Below are positions 1 to 8,683 of a DNA stretch of 64,000 bases, piece by piece. The stretch's first letter is position 1, and each line of letters begins with the position of its first letter. Location of the stretch: contig NZ_CP109009.1 of the NCBI RefSeq assembly GCF_036226685.1, positions 5,545,501-5,609,500 on the forward strand. Direction: 5' to 3'. Position numbers and translations under genes: made by a program. The notes below the pieces were generated by a model, which was not told where the DNA came from, ran no database searches, and saw nothing but the letters and a program-made list of their open reading frames with translations. This DNA is from Streptomyces sp. NBC_00690 (GTDB taxonomy: Bacteria; Actinomycetota; Actinomycetes; Streptomycetales; Streptomycetaceae).

Positions 1-2
1 TG

Positions 3-1151
3 GTGCGCACGCTGCGACAGCGTGCCCGTCCGCTGACCGCGGTCAGCGCCGTCGTCTTCGCGCTGCCCGCCCTCGCGGTGACCGTCGCCACGGTCACCGC
101 CGCCGATCCGATGGCCGGCCTCACCGGGTACGTCCGCTACCTCCAGGTCTTCGTCCTCGTACCGACCGCTGTGGTCCTCCTGCTGCGCGACACCCGCGAC
201 TTCCGCGTTGTCACCGGCGCCCTCGCCCTCCTCGCCCTCGCCCAGGGGGCGATCGGCGTCCAGCAGTACGCCACCGGCACCGGGGCCTCCTACATGGGCG
301 AGGACATCCGGGCCGTCGGCACCTTCGGGCCTACCGACGTCATGGGAATGGCGACGGTCGTCGCGTACGGGCTGCTCGCCGCCGCCGCCGTGGCACTGCG
401 TCCGCCCGACGGCGCACCCCGCTGGCTGCGCCCCCTCGCGGTCGCGACGACGGCCGCGCTGGTCCTACCGCTCGCGCTCTCGTTCAGCCGGGGCACCTGG
501 ATCGCGACCGCACTGGCCGCGTTCGCCGTCATCGTGCTCACCGGGGTGGCACGCGCCGTACGGGTCCTGCTGGTGCTGACCGCCGTGTCCGTGGTGCTCG
601 TCGGCGGTCTGGGCGTCGGCTCCGAGTTGGTCGCACAGCGACTGACCAGCATCACCCAGGTCACCGACGCCCCCGACCGGTCCGTCACCGACCGCTACAC
701 CATGTGGTCCGCCGCCGCGAGCATGTGGCGTGAGGAACCGGTCCACGGGGTCGGCCTCAAGGGATTCCCCACCCATCGGGACGGCCACGCCTCCATCGGT
801 CTGTCATCGGGCAGCGACACCGCGGGCGCCGGCCGCGCCTTCCAACGCCAGCCGCTGCTCTCGCCGCACAACATGTACCTGTTGATCCTCAGCGAGCAGG
901 GCCTCATCGGCGCGACCGCATTCATCGGCAGTTGGGGAGCCATCCTCCTCGGTTCGCTCCGGCGACTGCGCGAACGCCGCGGGGCGGCCGACTGCGGTCT
1001 CGCCGCCGTCGCCCTGATGATCTGGCAGACAGTGGACTTCCTGTACGCCGACATCGGCGGGCCGTCCACGGTCCTCACCGGTGTGGTCCTCGGGCTCGCC
1101 GCCTGGTGGGCGCTGGCCCCGGCCGCACCCGACGGGGCGAAGACCGCGTGA
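3..1151 (+). CDS. O-antigen ligase/polymerase-like membrane protein (5' end probably cut off)
   Basis: A polytopic membrane protein with about ten hydrophobic segments. It has the Wzy_C/O-antigen-ligase hallmarks: an S-R-G-T-W motif near residue 160, a long polar loop (about 205-300), and a P-H-N-x-Y-L-x-x-L-x-E-x-G motif just after the loop. The family polymerises or transfers lipid-linked glycan on the outer face of the membrane. The frame is open to the left edge, so the GTG at base 3 may be internal and the real start outside the window. Its stop overlaps the next start (GTGA), which makes it part of a translationally coupled polysaccharide operon. Family assignment is good; the substrate is unknown. 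Confidence 0.8.
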   Translation: MRTLRQRARPLTAVSAVVFALPALAVTVATVTAADPMAGLTGYVRYLQVFVLVPTAVVLLLRDTRDFRVVTGALALLALAQGAIGVQQYATGTGASYMGEDIRAVGTFGPTDVMGMATVVAYGLLAAAAVALRPPDGAPRWLRPLAVATTAALVLPLALSFSRGTWIATALAAFAVIVLTGVARAVRVLLVLTAVSVVLVGGLGVGSELVAQRLTSITQVTDAPDRSVTDRYTMWSAAASMWREEPVHGVGLKGFPTHRDGHASIGLSSGSDTAGAGRAFQRQPLLSPHNMYLLILSEQGLIGATAFIGSWGAILLGSLRRLRERRGAADCGLAAVALMIWQTVDFLYADIGGPSTVLTGVVLGLAAWWALAPAAPDGAKTA

Positions 1152-2887
1152 AGGATCGGGACGCACAGGCCGAAGGGGCACCGCAGGCCCCGGCACGCCC
1201 CGCGGAGGACCCGCAGCAGGCCGACGGACCCACCGAATGGCAGGCCCCGCCACCGAAGGCGACCGTGCCGGTCGGCGAGGCCACCGCGGACACCACCCCC
1301 CGGCTGGGAAACTTCCTCGCCCGCGCCGCCGCAGTCACCGCGTCCCTCACCGTCGCCGGCGCCCTCCTCGGGCTCGTCCGGGACCAGGCCATCGCCCAGT
1401 TCTACGGCGCCAGCACCGACAGCGACGCCTTCCTCATCGCCTGGACCGTCCCCGAGATGGCCGCCACCCTCCTCATCGAGGACGCGATGGCCCTCCTCCT
1501 CGTCCCCGCCTTCAGCCACGCCATCGCCCGCCGAGCCGCCGACCGTTCGCGCGACGCAGCGCCCGGGGCCGACCCCACCCGGGACGCGGTGCGGGACCTC
1601 GTCGCCGCCACCTTGCCGCGGTTGTTCACCGGGCTCGCCCTCGCCACCGTGCTGCTCATCGCACTCGCCCCGCAGTTCGTCCGCGTCCTCGCCCCCGGTT
1701 TCGCCGATCCGGACCTCGCCGTCGACTGCACCCGGCTCACCGCCCTGACCGTCCTGACCTTCGGCATCACCGGGTACTTCAGCGCCGTGCTGCGCGCCCA
1801 CGGCCGCTTCCTGCCCCCCGCCGGGGTGTACGTCGCCTACAACACCGGCATCATCGCCACCATCCTCGCCCTCCACACCGTGTGGGGTGTGCGGGCCGCC
1901 GCGGCGGGGGTCGCCGTCGGCGGGCTGCTGATGGTCCTTGCCCAACTACCCGCCTTCCTGCGCCAGGTGAACCACCCGGCCCCGGCCCCCCGCCGTCGGC
2001 GCGTCCCGCGCCAGCGCGAGCACGCCCCCCTCATCGGCTTCGCCGTCGTCGCGCCGATCGTGCTGTTCGCCATCAGCCGTCAGTCACAGGTGCTCGTCGA
2101 GCGGTTCCTCGCCTCCTCCCTCCCGGGCGGGGCGATCTCGCATCTGAACTATGCGCAGAAGGTCGCACAGATGCCGATGGTGCTGTCGCTGATGTTCTGC
2201 ACGGTGACGTTCCCCGCCGTCGCCAAGGCCATGGCGGAAGGAGACCGCGAGCGGGCCCGCCGTCGGGTGGAGAACGACCTCGCCCTCGCGGGCCTCGTTG
2301 TCCTCCTCGGCACCGCGCTCATCCTGGGATACGCACCCCAGATCATCGAAGTTCTCTTCCAAAGGGGTCAGTTCGACGCGGCGGACACCGCGACCACGGC
2401 CACCGTCATGCGTGTGTACGCGGCCGGTCTGCTGGGACACACCCTGGTCGGTGCACTGGGCCGACCGTTCTTCTCCTCCGGACGCCCCACCTGGTACCCC
2501 GCAGCCGCCATGGCCGCCGGGCTCCTCGTCACCGTCGCCGCCGGCACCATCGCGGTCGGCCCGTGGGGCGTCTACGGAATCGCCGCCGCGAACGCCGCCG
2601 GCATCACCACCACCGCCCTGCTGCTCCTCCACGGTCTGGGCACCCGCGTGGTCTCCATCCACGTACCCGCCATCAGTCTGGCCCTCGCCCGACTGGCCGT
2701 CGCAGCCGTCGCCGCCGCCCTGGCCGGCCGACTCGCCTCCACCCTCACCCCCCACCCCCTGACCGCCCTGGCCGTCGGGTGCCTCCTGGTACCCGCGGTC
2801 TTCACTGTCACCGGACTCGCCGTCCGGGCCCCGGAAGTCGTCCATCTGCTGGCACTCACCCGACAGAGGATCCGTCATGTCCGCTGA
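1148..2887 (+). CDS. MurJ/MviN-family lipid-linked oligosaccharide flippase
   Basis: A 579-residue protein with about fourteen membrane segments in the MurJ/MviN (MOP superfamily) pattern. The N-terminal core carries GLVRDQAIAQFYG around residue 75 and the distal half carries an FQRGQFD element; both are typical of MurJ. The GTG start at 1148 overlaps the upstream TGA; an in-frame ATG further upstream would lie inside the previous gene and is unlikely. A Pro/Ala-rich cytoplasmic tail of about 50 residues precedes the first helix. Its place between a polymerase and a deacetylase suggests it plays the Wzx role of flipping the repeat unit of this locus rather than housekeeping lipid II. That role is inference. 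Confidence 0.85.
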   Translation: MKDRDAQAEGAPQAPARPAEDPQQADGPTEWQAPPPKATVPVGEATADTTPRLGNFLARAAAVTASLTVAGALLGLVRDQAIAQFYGASTDSDAFLIAWTVPEMAATLLIEDAMALLLVPAFSHAIARRAADRSRDAAPGADPTRDAVRDLVAATLPRLFTGLALATVLLIALAPQFVRVLAPGFADPDLAVDCTRLTALTVLTFGITGYFSAVLRAHGRFLPPAGVYVAYNTGIIATILALHTVWGVRAAAAGVAVGGLLMVLAQLPAFLRQVNHPAPAPRRRRVPRQREHAPLIGFAVVAPIVLFAISRQSQVLVERFLASSLPGGAISHLNYAQKVAQMPMVLSLMFCTVTFPAVAKAMAEGDRERARRRVENDLALAGLVVLLGTALILGYAPQIIEVLFQRGQFDAADTATTATVMRVYAAGLLGHTLVGALGRPFFSSGRPTWYPAAAMAAGLLVTVAAGTIAVGPWGVYGIAAANAAGITTTALLLLHGLGTRVVSIHVPAISLALARLAVAAVAAALAGRLASTLTPHPLTALAVGCLLVPAVFTVTGLAVRAPEVVHLLALTRQRIRHVR

Positions 2888-3629
2888 CACGGCGACGGCC
2901 CACAGCGCCGCCGACACCACCACCCGCGAACCCCTCACCCGGCCCTGGATCCTGATGTACCACTCGGTCGCCGACCCCACCGACGACCCGTACGGCATCA
3001 CGGTCGCCCGCGACCGCCTCGACCTCCAACTGCGGTGGCTGCGCCGCCGAGGTCTGATCGGCGTGGGCGTGGGCACCCTCCTGCGCGCCCATGCCCACGG
3101 CAACGCCGCCAAACTCGTCGGGCTGACCTTCGACGACGGGTACGCCGATTTCATCGACGCCGCCCTGCCCGTACTGCGCCACCACGGTTGCACCGCCACG
3201 CTCTTCGTCCTGCCCGGACGCATCGGCGGCACCAACGAGTGGGATCCCGATGGGCCGCGCCGCCCGCTCATCGGCGAGGACGGCATCCGTACCGCCGTCG
3301 CGGCCGGTACCGAGATCGCCTCCCATGGACTCGCCCACACCGATCTGACCCGCGCCGACGACGAGGAACTGCGCCGGGAGACCTGGCTCAGCCGCCGATG
3401 GCTGGCCGAACTCACCGGAAGGGCGCCCGAAGGCTTCTGCTACCCCTACGGCACGGTCGACGCCCGGGTCGCCGGCGCGGTGCGGGACGCCGGATACACC
3501 TACGCCTGCGCCATCCGCCCACCCACCGCCGTCGCCGGCACCTACGCCCTCGCCCGCACCCACATCAGCCAGGCCGACCGGGCCGTACGCCTCGGGGTCA
3601 AGCGCCTGCGGCACCGGCTCGGCAGGTGA
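2877..3629 (+). CDS. Polysaccharide deacetylase (NodB homology domain)
   Basis: A 250-residue carbohydrate esterase family 4-type protein. Motif 1 TFDDGYAD is at residues 84-91 (catalytic base and metal Asp), motif 2 SHGLAH at 149-154 (metal histidines) and motif 3 FCYPYG at 187-192. Such enzymes remove N- or O-acetyl groups from glycans using a divalent metal. There is no signal peptide; the N-terminus is polar, so it may act in the cytoplasm or leave by another route. The start overlaps the flippase gene by 11 nt and the stop overlaps the next start, so it belongs to the same transcript. The target is probably the polymer made here, but this is not shown. Confidence 0.87.
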   Translation: MSADTATAHSAADTTTREPLTRPWILMYHSVADPTDDPYGITVARDRLDLQLRWLRRRGLIGVGVGTLLRAHAHGNAAKLVGLTFDDGYADFIDAALPVLRHHGCTATLFVLPGRIGGTNEWDPDGPRRPLIGEDGIRTAVAAGTEIASHGLAHTDLTRADDEELRRETWLSRRWLAELTGRAPEGFCYPYGTVDARVAGAVRDAGYTYACAIRPPTAVAGTYALARTHISQADRAVRLGVKRLRHRLGR

Positions 3630-4816
3630 ACCGGATGCGTGTCCTCCATGTCATCACCGGGCTGGGAGCGGGCGGTGCGGAACAACAACTGCGGCTCCTG
3701 CTGCGCCGACTGCCCGTGCGCTGCGACGTGGTCACCCTGACCAATCCGGGGGCCGTCGCGGAAGGACTGCGCGCGGATGGCGTCCACGTCACGCATCTGG
3801 GCATGCGCGGCAACCGAGACCTCGGAGCGTTGCCCCGGCTCACCCGACTGATCCGGCACGGCCAGTACGACCTGGTCCACACCCACCTCTACCGGGCCTG
3901 TGTGTACGGGCGCCTCGCGGCCCGGCTCGCCGGGGTGCGCACCACCGTCGCCACCGAACACTCCCTGGGCACCGCCGAGATCGAAGGCCGGCCGCTGACC
4001 CGCCCCACGCGCGCCCTCTACCTCGGCTCGGAACGGATCGGCTCGGCGACGGTCGCCGTGTCCGAGACGGTCGCCCGCCGACTGCGGGACTGGGGCGTAC
4101 CAGCGGGTCGCATCCATGTCGTCCCCAACGGGATCGACGCCGCACACTTCCGCTACGACCCGAAGGCCAGGCTGGCGGTGCGGGCCCGACTCGGCATCGC
4201 ACCGGACACATTCGTGGTGGGCGGGGTGGGACGACTGGTGCCCGGGAAGCGCTTCGACGCACTCGTACGGGCGGTGGCCGCGCTCCCCGGTGTCCAACTG
4301 GTCCTCGCCGGCGACGGCCCCGAGCGCACCGCCCTCGCCGCCCTCGCCGCCCGGCTGGGTGTGGCGGATCGCGTACGGCTGCTCGGCGAGTGCGCCGGGG
4401 ACGCGGACGCCCAGGGCCCGTCGCACGCACCCACCGTCCCGCAGTTGCTGTCCGCCGTCGACGTCTTCGTCTCCGCCTCCAGAGAAGAGGCGTTCGGGCT
4501 GGCCGTGGTCGAAGCGCTCGCCGCCGGACTCCCCGTACTGCACGGCCCCTGCCCCGCCATCGACGACCTGCCCGCCCACCAATCACCCGGCGCGCTGCGC
4601 TGCGACGGCACCCCGGAACAACTCACCGCCGCACTGCGCAGACAACTCGCGGCCGGGCAGCGCCGGCAGCCGCCACCGGCCGCCGTGGGCCACTACGACA
4701 TCACCCGCAGCGGCGAACTCCTGATGGAGGTCTATGCGGGTGCCCTCGCCCGGTCAGCCGACCGGTACCCCGCCGACCATCCCCACCCCACCCCGACCGA
4801 GAGAGCACGCCCATGA
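3626..4816 (+). CDS. GT4-family glycosyltransferase
   Basis: A GT-B retaining glycosyltransferase. The N-terminal Rossmann part starts MRVLHVITGLGAGGAEQQ (glycine-rich acceptor loop). The C-terminal half has VPNGID, GRLVPGKRFD and the EX7E segment EAFGLAVVE near residue 285, followed by A-G-L-P-V, all typical of GT4. Two starts are possible: GTG 3626, overlapping the deacetylase stop, or ATG 3635. Numbering here uses 3635. It should add one sugar from a nucleotide-sugar donor to the lipid-linked repeat unit. It is the only glycosyltransferase visible in the window, so the rest of the assembly genes must lie to the left. Confidence 0.85.
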   Translation: MNRMRVLHVITGLGAGGAEQQLRLLLRRLPVRCDVVTLTNPGAVAEGLRADGVHVTHLGMRGNRDLGALPRLTRLIRHGQYDLVHTHLYRACVYGRLAARLAGVRTTVATEHSLGTAEIEGRPLTRPTRALYLGSERIGSATVAVSETVARRLRDWGVPAGRIHVVPNGIDAAHFRYDPKARLAVRARLGIAPDTFVVGGVGRLVPGKRFDALVRAVAALPGVQLVLAGDGPERTALAALAARLGVADRVRLLGECAGDADAQGPSHAPTVPQLLSAVDVFVSASREEAFGLAVVEALAAGLPVLHGPCPAIDDLPAHQSPGALRCDGTPEQLTAALRRQLAAGQRRQPPPAAVGHYDITRSGELLMEVYAGALARSADRYPADHPHPTPTERARP

Positions 4817-5517
4817 CCGATTCGCCCGAACAAGAGCCCGCGCCCCACCGGCGAAAGGGACGGGTCCGAGCTCGATTCGCCCGTCTGCTCCGCTGGTGGA
4901 CACTGCCCGTCTGGGTACTGGTCGGCGCGGTCGGCGGAGCCGCGTACGGGCTCCTCGCCCCCCGCCAGTACACGGCCACCAGCTACGCCATCGCCGTACC
5001 CGCCAAGGACGCCCAACCTGGAGCGGCGCTCGGCTTCGCCCAGGCGTACGGCCGCATCGCCACCAGCGACTCCACCCTCGCCTACGCCCGGGTCGCCGCC
5101 GCCATGCCCGTACGGAAGCTCCGCAGCCAGGTGCGTACCGAGACCTCGCCCGACTCGCCCATGATCGCGATCACCGGTACCTCGAACCGACCCGGCGAGG
5201 CCGCCGACATCGCCAACGCCGTCGCCGACGCCCTCTTCGTGAGCAGCAACCAGGTCGCCAAGAACACCGGGGTACGGCTGCTCAGCTTCTCCCAGGCCAT
5301 CCCCCCGGCGTCACCCACCTCCCCGTCGGCGCGGGTGGCCACCGCGGTCGGCGGCTGCACGGGTGGACTGCTCGGCGGTCTCGTCCTGCTGGTACGCCCC
5401 CGGCGCACCGACCGATCGGACAGCGCACCCGGCCCCGAGGCCGGTCAACCGGTCGCGGCCACCGTGGTACCGGCACCCGCCGGGGAAGCCACCGGCAAGC
5501 AGCGCGGGCGCGTCTGA
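4813..5517 (+). CDS. Wzz/chain-length-determinant-like polysaccharide co-polymerase
   Basis: A 234-residue protein with two membrane helices (about 29-50 and 174-196) flanking an extracytoplasmic region. It has the Wzz-like features of an R-Q-Y-T-A segment after the first helix and a Pro-rich PPASPTSPS stretch just before the second. It lacks the cytoplasmic tyrosine-kinase domain of fused Wzc proteins. ATG 4813 overlaps the upstream stop by 4 bp. The family sets chain length for Wzy-type polymerases, and a Wzy-like gene lies four genes upstream. The C-terminal 40 residues are a low-complexity cytoplasmic tail. Confidence 0.72.
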   Translation: MTDSPEQEPAPHRRKGRVRARFARLLRWWTLPVWVLVGAVGGAAYGLLAPRQYTATSYAIAVPAKDAQPGAALGFAQAYGRIATSDSTLAYARVAAAMPVRKLRSQVRTETSPDSPMIAITGTSNRPGEAADIANAVADALFVSSNQVAKNTGVRLLSFSQAIPPASPTSPSARVATAVGGCTGGLLGGLVLLVRPRRTDRSDSAPGPEAGQPVAATVVPAPAGEATGKQRGRV

Positions 5518-6668
5518 TGACCTCGCAGCACACCCCGGCGGCCGTCACCCTCTGCCGGGACCCACGGGCCTTCACCCGACTCCGGGAGGAGTGGGACGAC
5601 CTCCAACGCCGCTGCGCCAGCGCCACACCCTTCCAGAGCCACGCCTGGCTGGACTCATGGTGGCTCTCGTACGGAACCTCCGGGCGACTGCGTGTGGTCC
5701 TCGTACGACGGAACGGCCGACTCATCGCCGCGGCGCCGCTGATGCTGGTCCACCGGCCCATGCCGGTCCTAGTACCGCTCGGCGGAACGATCTCCGACTA
5801 CGGTGACGTCCTCGTCGACGACGATCACGCAGAGGGGGCACTCGCGGCCCTGGAACGCGGACTGCGAAACGCCGCCCGGCATGCCGTCATCGACCTCAGG
5901 GAAGTGCGCCCGGGGGCCGCTGCCGAGGGCCTCTACGACCACTGGCGCGGTGCCAAGCGACAACTGGCGGACTCGATCTGTCTGGAACTGCCTGCCGAAC
6001 CCATGGACGACCTGGTCAAACGACTGCCCGCGCACCGCGCCCAACGGGTGCGCGCCAAACTCCGCAAGATCGACTCCTTGAAGATCGACGATTACGGGGT
6101 CGGCGAGGACGAGGTGCCGGACGCCATCGGGCATCTGCTGCGGCTCCATGAACTCCAGTGGCGAGGCCGCGGAGTCACCCTCGAACATCTGCGTCCCCGC
6201 TTCGCCGAGCATCTGGTGCGGGCCACCCGCCGCATGATCCGTGAGGGGAACGCCTCGCTCATCGAGTACCGACAGGACGGCGAAGTGGTCGCCGCCAGCG
6301 TGACCCTGCTCTCCGCGAACCTCTCCGGGGGGTATCTGTACGGCGCCCATCCGGGACTGCGGGAGCAGAAGGTCGACGTGGCGACGATGCTGCTGCGCCA
6401 TGACGCGGACTTCGCCGCCGCGACGGACCGCCGGGTGGTGAGCCTGTTGCGCGGCCAGGAGTCCTACAAGAACCACTGGCGTCCACGGGCCGTGACCAAT
6501 CTGCGGCTGCTGATGGCCCCGGCCTCGTGGGAGCCGGTCCTTCGGCTGCACGCGGCGCGGGCTCAGGCGCGCAGGCGCGCGGCGGAGACCGTGGTGTCAC
6601 GGTTCCCCGCCGCGCAGGAGTGGCGGGCCCGGCTCAACGACTGGCGGGCGGACCTACGTTCGCGCTGA
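5517..6668 (+). CDS. GNAT-superfamily (BioF2/CelD-like) acyltransferase-like protein
   Basis: A 383-residue cytoplasmic protein of the type annotated as GNAT family or CelD/BcsL acetyltransferase, found in exopolysaccharide loci. Visible signatures are WDDLQRRCASATPFQSHAWLDSWW near the N-terminus, the charged Y-D-H-W/R-A-K-L-R-K region in the middle, and the LSGGYLYGAHPG segment near residue 270 with a terminal K-N-H-W motif. The start overlaps the preceding stop by one base. A role in acylating the sugar precursor or the glycan is inferred from location; the acyl donor is unknown. It is the last gene of the operon and faces the glycosidase gene head to head at the 3' ends. Confidence 0.72.
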   Translation: MTSQHTPAAVTLCRDPRAFTRLREEWDDLQRRCASATPFQSHAWLDSWWLSYGTSGRLRVVLVRRNGRLIAAAPLMLVHRPMPVLVPLGGTISDYGDVLVDDDHAEGALAALERGLRNAARHAVIDLREVRPGAAAEGLYDHWRGAKRQLADSICLELPAEPMDDLVKRLPAHRAQRVRAKLRKIDSLKIDDYGVGEDEVPDAIGHLLRLHELQWRGRGVTLEHLRPRFAEHLVRATRRMIREGNASLIEYRQDGEVVAASVTLLSANLSGGYLYGAHPGLREQKVDVATMLLRHDADFAAATDRRVVSLLRGQESYKNHWRPRAVTNLRLLMAPASWEPVLRLHAARAQARRRAAETVVSRFPAAQEWRARLNDWRADLRSR

Positions 6669-6686
6669 TCGATGCCCGGTCTGGTG

Positions 6687-8513
6687 TCAGTCGTCCGTGC
6701 TGATCGTGCTGGCTGTGCTGAGCGTGTTGCCCGTGTTGGCCGTGCTTGCTGGTGGGGCTTCCGCCCCGGCTGCGGGTTCCGGAGTGCTGGGGCTGCTCGG
6801 GCTGCTCGGTCCGAAGGGCCAGGTCGCAGGCCAGGGGACCGTGACGCACAAGGTGTCCTCGGCGACCCATCTCTTGATCCAGTCCGCGACGTTGAGCGGG
6901 ACGCACCACTTCCTGGGGTTGAGCGGAAGTACGGGTCCGAGCGGTACGGGCAGCAGCGGGCTGGGCTGGACGGTCGGAGGCTGAGTCGGTGTGGGAGTGG
7001 GAGTGGGAGTGGGCGTGGGAGCGGGCGGTGAAGTCGGCTCCTGTGGCGCGCTGGTCGGTGTCGGTGTCGGTGTGGATGTCGGTGTCGGTGTTGCGGGGGT
7101 GGGAGCAGTCGGTGTGCTCGGGACAGGAGTCGGGTCCACCGGGTTCGGTGTCGGCGTCGGGGTGGGTGTGGGCGTTCCGCTCGACACGGGCGCCGGTGCG
7201 CTGGGGGCCGGTACCTGCGGGGTCGCTGCGGTGGGGGTGGCCACCGGAGGAGCGGGCACCTGCGGGGTCGGAGCGGAGGGCGTCGGTGTGGAGGGCACGG
7301 CTACGGGCGGAACAGCCGGAGTCGGACCTGCCTGCGTGGGGACGGCGGGCGACGGAACTACTGGTGCGGGAACGGCTGGCGTCGGAACCGTGGGAACCGT
7401 CGGCACGGGAGGCGTGGGAATCGACGGTGTGGGGAACGGCGTCGGCAGGGTGGGCATGGGCGGCACGGGCGGCACGGTCGGTACGGGCGGGATCGGCGGT
7501 ACCGTGCCCGGCTGCCCCAGCAGCATGGAGCGGTAGATCTTGGACGACTCGGGGTTGTTGCCGCACTGCCAGACGCCGTGCGGGCAGTAGTCCGTGATGG
7601 TCTGGTACAGCGGCTTGTGCCGCGCAATCCATTCCAGCATGCCCCGCATATAGTCGGCGTTGTCGCCGTTCCGGAAAAGTCCCCACTCCGGGTATGAGAT
7701 CTGCTTGTTGTGGGCCGCTGCGAATTCCACCTGCTTGTAGAGTCCGTACGGTGCCGACGCCTGCTCCTCGAATGTCTTTCCGGGGGCCTGGTCGTAGGAA
7801 TCCATCCCGATGATGTCCACCACGTCGTCACCGGGGTAGCAATCGGTCCAGGGAATCGCGTCCGTACCCCTGTTCGGGGCGAAATCAAAGCGGAATGACT
7901 GCCCCGGAACAGAGCGCATCGTCGTGACGATGCGGTTCCAGTACGTTCGCCACGAGCGGGGGTCGGGACCGCAGCGGTGGCTGTACGTCGTGCCGTTCAT
8001 CTCCCAGCCGAGCACGAGCACCGTGTCCGGAACCCCCAGATTGACCAGTCGTTCGGCCAGCGTCCGGAAATGGTGATCGAAGTGGCCCGCCGCACCGGCC
8101 CTGAGCAGACGGGCGACCTCCCAGTCGCTGAGCCGCGCCTCGTTCCGTTCCAGCATGGGCACGTTGAGCACCAGCATCCGATCGGCCGCACCGCGCCGCC
8201 AGTGCGCCCAGTCCTGCAGGAACTGAGGGGCTCCCTCGATGTTGCTCCAGCGATCGCCGGGCAGATAGGTGTGCCCCACCCGAAGTTGTGCACCGCCGAG
8301 CCAGCGCGAGAACTGCTCGATGCGTCGCACGCCGTCGGCCCCATAGGTGAGATAGGCGCCCATGGCGGTGGACGAGGCCGCGGGCGGGACGGGGTCGACC
8401 TCCGCGGCGCGGGCCACGCCTGCCGCCTGTAGGCCCCATACGCCCGTTGAGGCGAGGAGGCTGACGGCGATCGTCCCGATAGAGGTACCCGTGAGGCGGC
8501 GCCGACGGTTCAT
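6687..8513 (-). CDS. Secreted GH26-like glycoside hydrolase with proline-rich stalk
   Basis: A 608-residue exported protein. A basic N-terminus plus hydrophobic stretch forms a signal peptide ending near ARAAE (about residue 37). The catalytic domain (about 45-335) has the GH26 acid/base motif GWEMNG (Glu171) and a nucleophile candidate SYPEWG (Glu276), so beta-mannanase or endo-glycanase activity is plausible. Residues about 336-515 are a Pro/Thr/Val low-complexity linker, and the last 90 residues hold a small domain with two cysteines. AAGGAGGAG sits 5 nt before the start. It faces the polysaccharide operon, so it may trim or release that polymer (inference). The stalk DNA is strongly repetitive. 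Confidence 0.82.
   Translation of the reverse strand: MNRRRRLTGTSIGTIAVSLLASTGVWGLQAAGVARAAEVDPVPPAASSTAMGAYLTYGADGVRRIEQFSRWLGGAQLRVGHTYLPGDRWSNIEGAPQFLQDWAHWRRGAADRMLVLNVPMLERNEARLSDWEVARLLRAGAAGHFDHHFRTLAERLVNLGVPDTVLVLGWEMNGTTYSHRCGPDPRSWRTYWNRIVTTMRSVPGQSFRFDFAPNRGTDAIPWTDCYPGDDVVDIIGMDSYDQAPGKTFEEQASAPYGLYKQVEFAAAHNKQISYPEWGLFRNGDNADYMRGMLEWIARHKPLYQTITDYCPHGVWQCGNNPESSKIYRSMLLGQPGTVPPIPPVPTVPPVPPMPTLPTPFPTPSIPTPPVPTVPTVPTPAVPAPVVPSPAVPTQAGPTPAVPPVAVPSTPTPSAPTPQVPAPPVATPTAATPQVPAPSAPAPVSSGTPTPTPTPTPNPVDPTPVPSTPTAPTPATPTPTSTPTPTPTSAPQEPTSPPAPTPTPTPTPTPTQPPTVQPSPLLPVPLGPVLPLNPRKWCVPLNVADWIKRWVAEDTLCVTVPWPATWPFGPSSPSSPSTPEPAAGAEAPPASTANTGNTLSTASTISTDD
6963..7520. repeat. Low-complexity tract encoding the proline-rich stalk, with G-quadruplex motif
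   Basis: About 560 bp of imperfect 3- to 9-bp repeats encode the Pro-Thr-Val linker of the glycosidase. The plus strand is G/T rich. At 6993-7025 six runs of GGG are separated by exactly three bases (AGT, CGT, AGC), an ideal G-quadruplex motif on the template strand of the gene. The tract is likely prone to replication slippage. Confidence 0.8.
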
Positions 8514-8533
8514 AGCTCCTCCTTAGGAAGGCC

Positions 8534-8566
8534 GTTCGCCTCCGAAAACATTCTGCGGAGGCGAAC
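8534..8566 (-). promoter_or_regulatory. Inverted repeat in the leader of the GH26-like gene
   Basis: GTTCGCCTCCG and its exact complement CGGAGGCGAAC are separated by 11 nt, ending about 20 nt upstream of the glycosidase start. It could fold in the mRNA leader or be an operator. The rest of this divergent 170-bp intergenic region is relatively AT-rich and holds two direct AAGTCCTA copies (8606 and 8656). No protein is assigned to the site. Confidence 0.45.
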
Positions 8567-8683
8567 CCGCCGCTGATTTAACGGCGTACCAGACCGTAGA
8601 CAGAAAGTCCTACTAGTGAGCTTATTGACGACACGTCAGTAACCCATTCGCGATAAGTCCTAGCGATATTCAGGACCATCCAG

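Noticed and set aside
695..1945. A 416-codon open frame on the minus strand with Gly/Glu/Asp-rich product
   Set aside because: It lies antisense to two well-supported membrane protein genes; long antisense frames of this composition are expected in DNA with strong GC3 bias.
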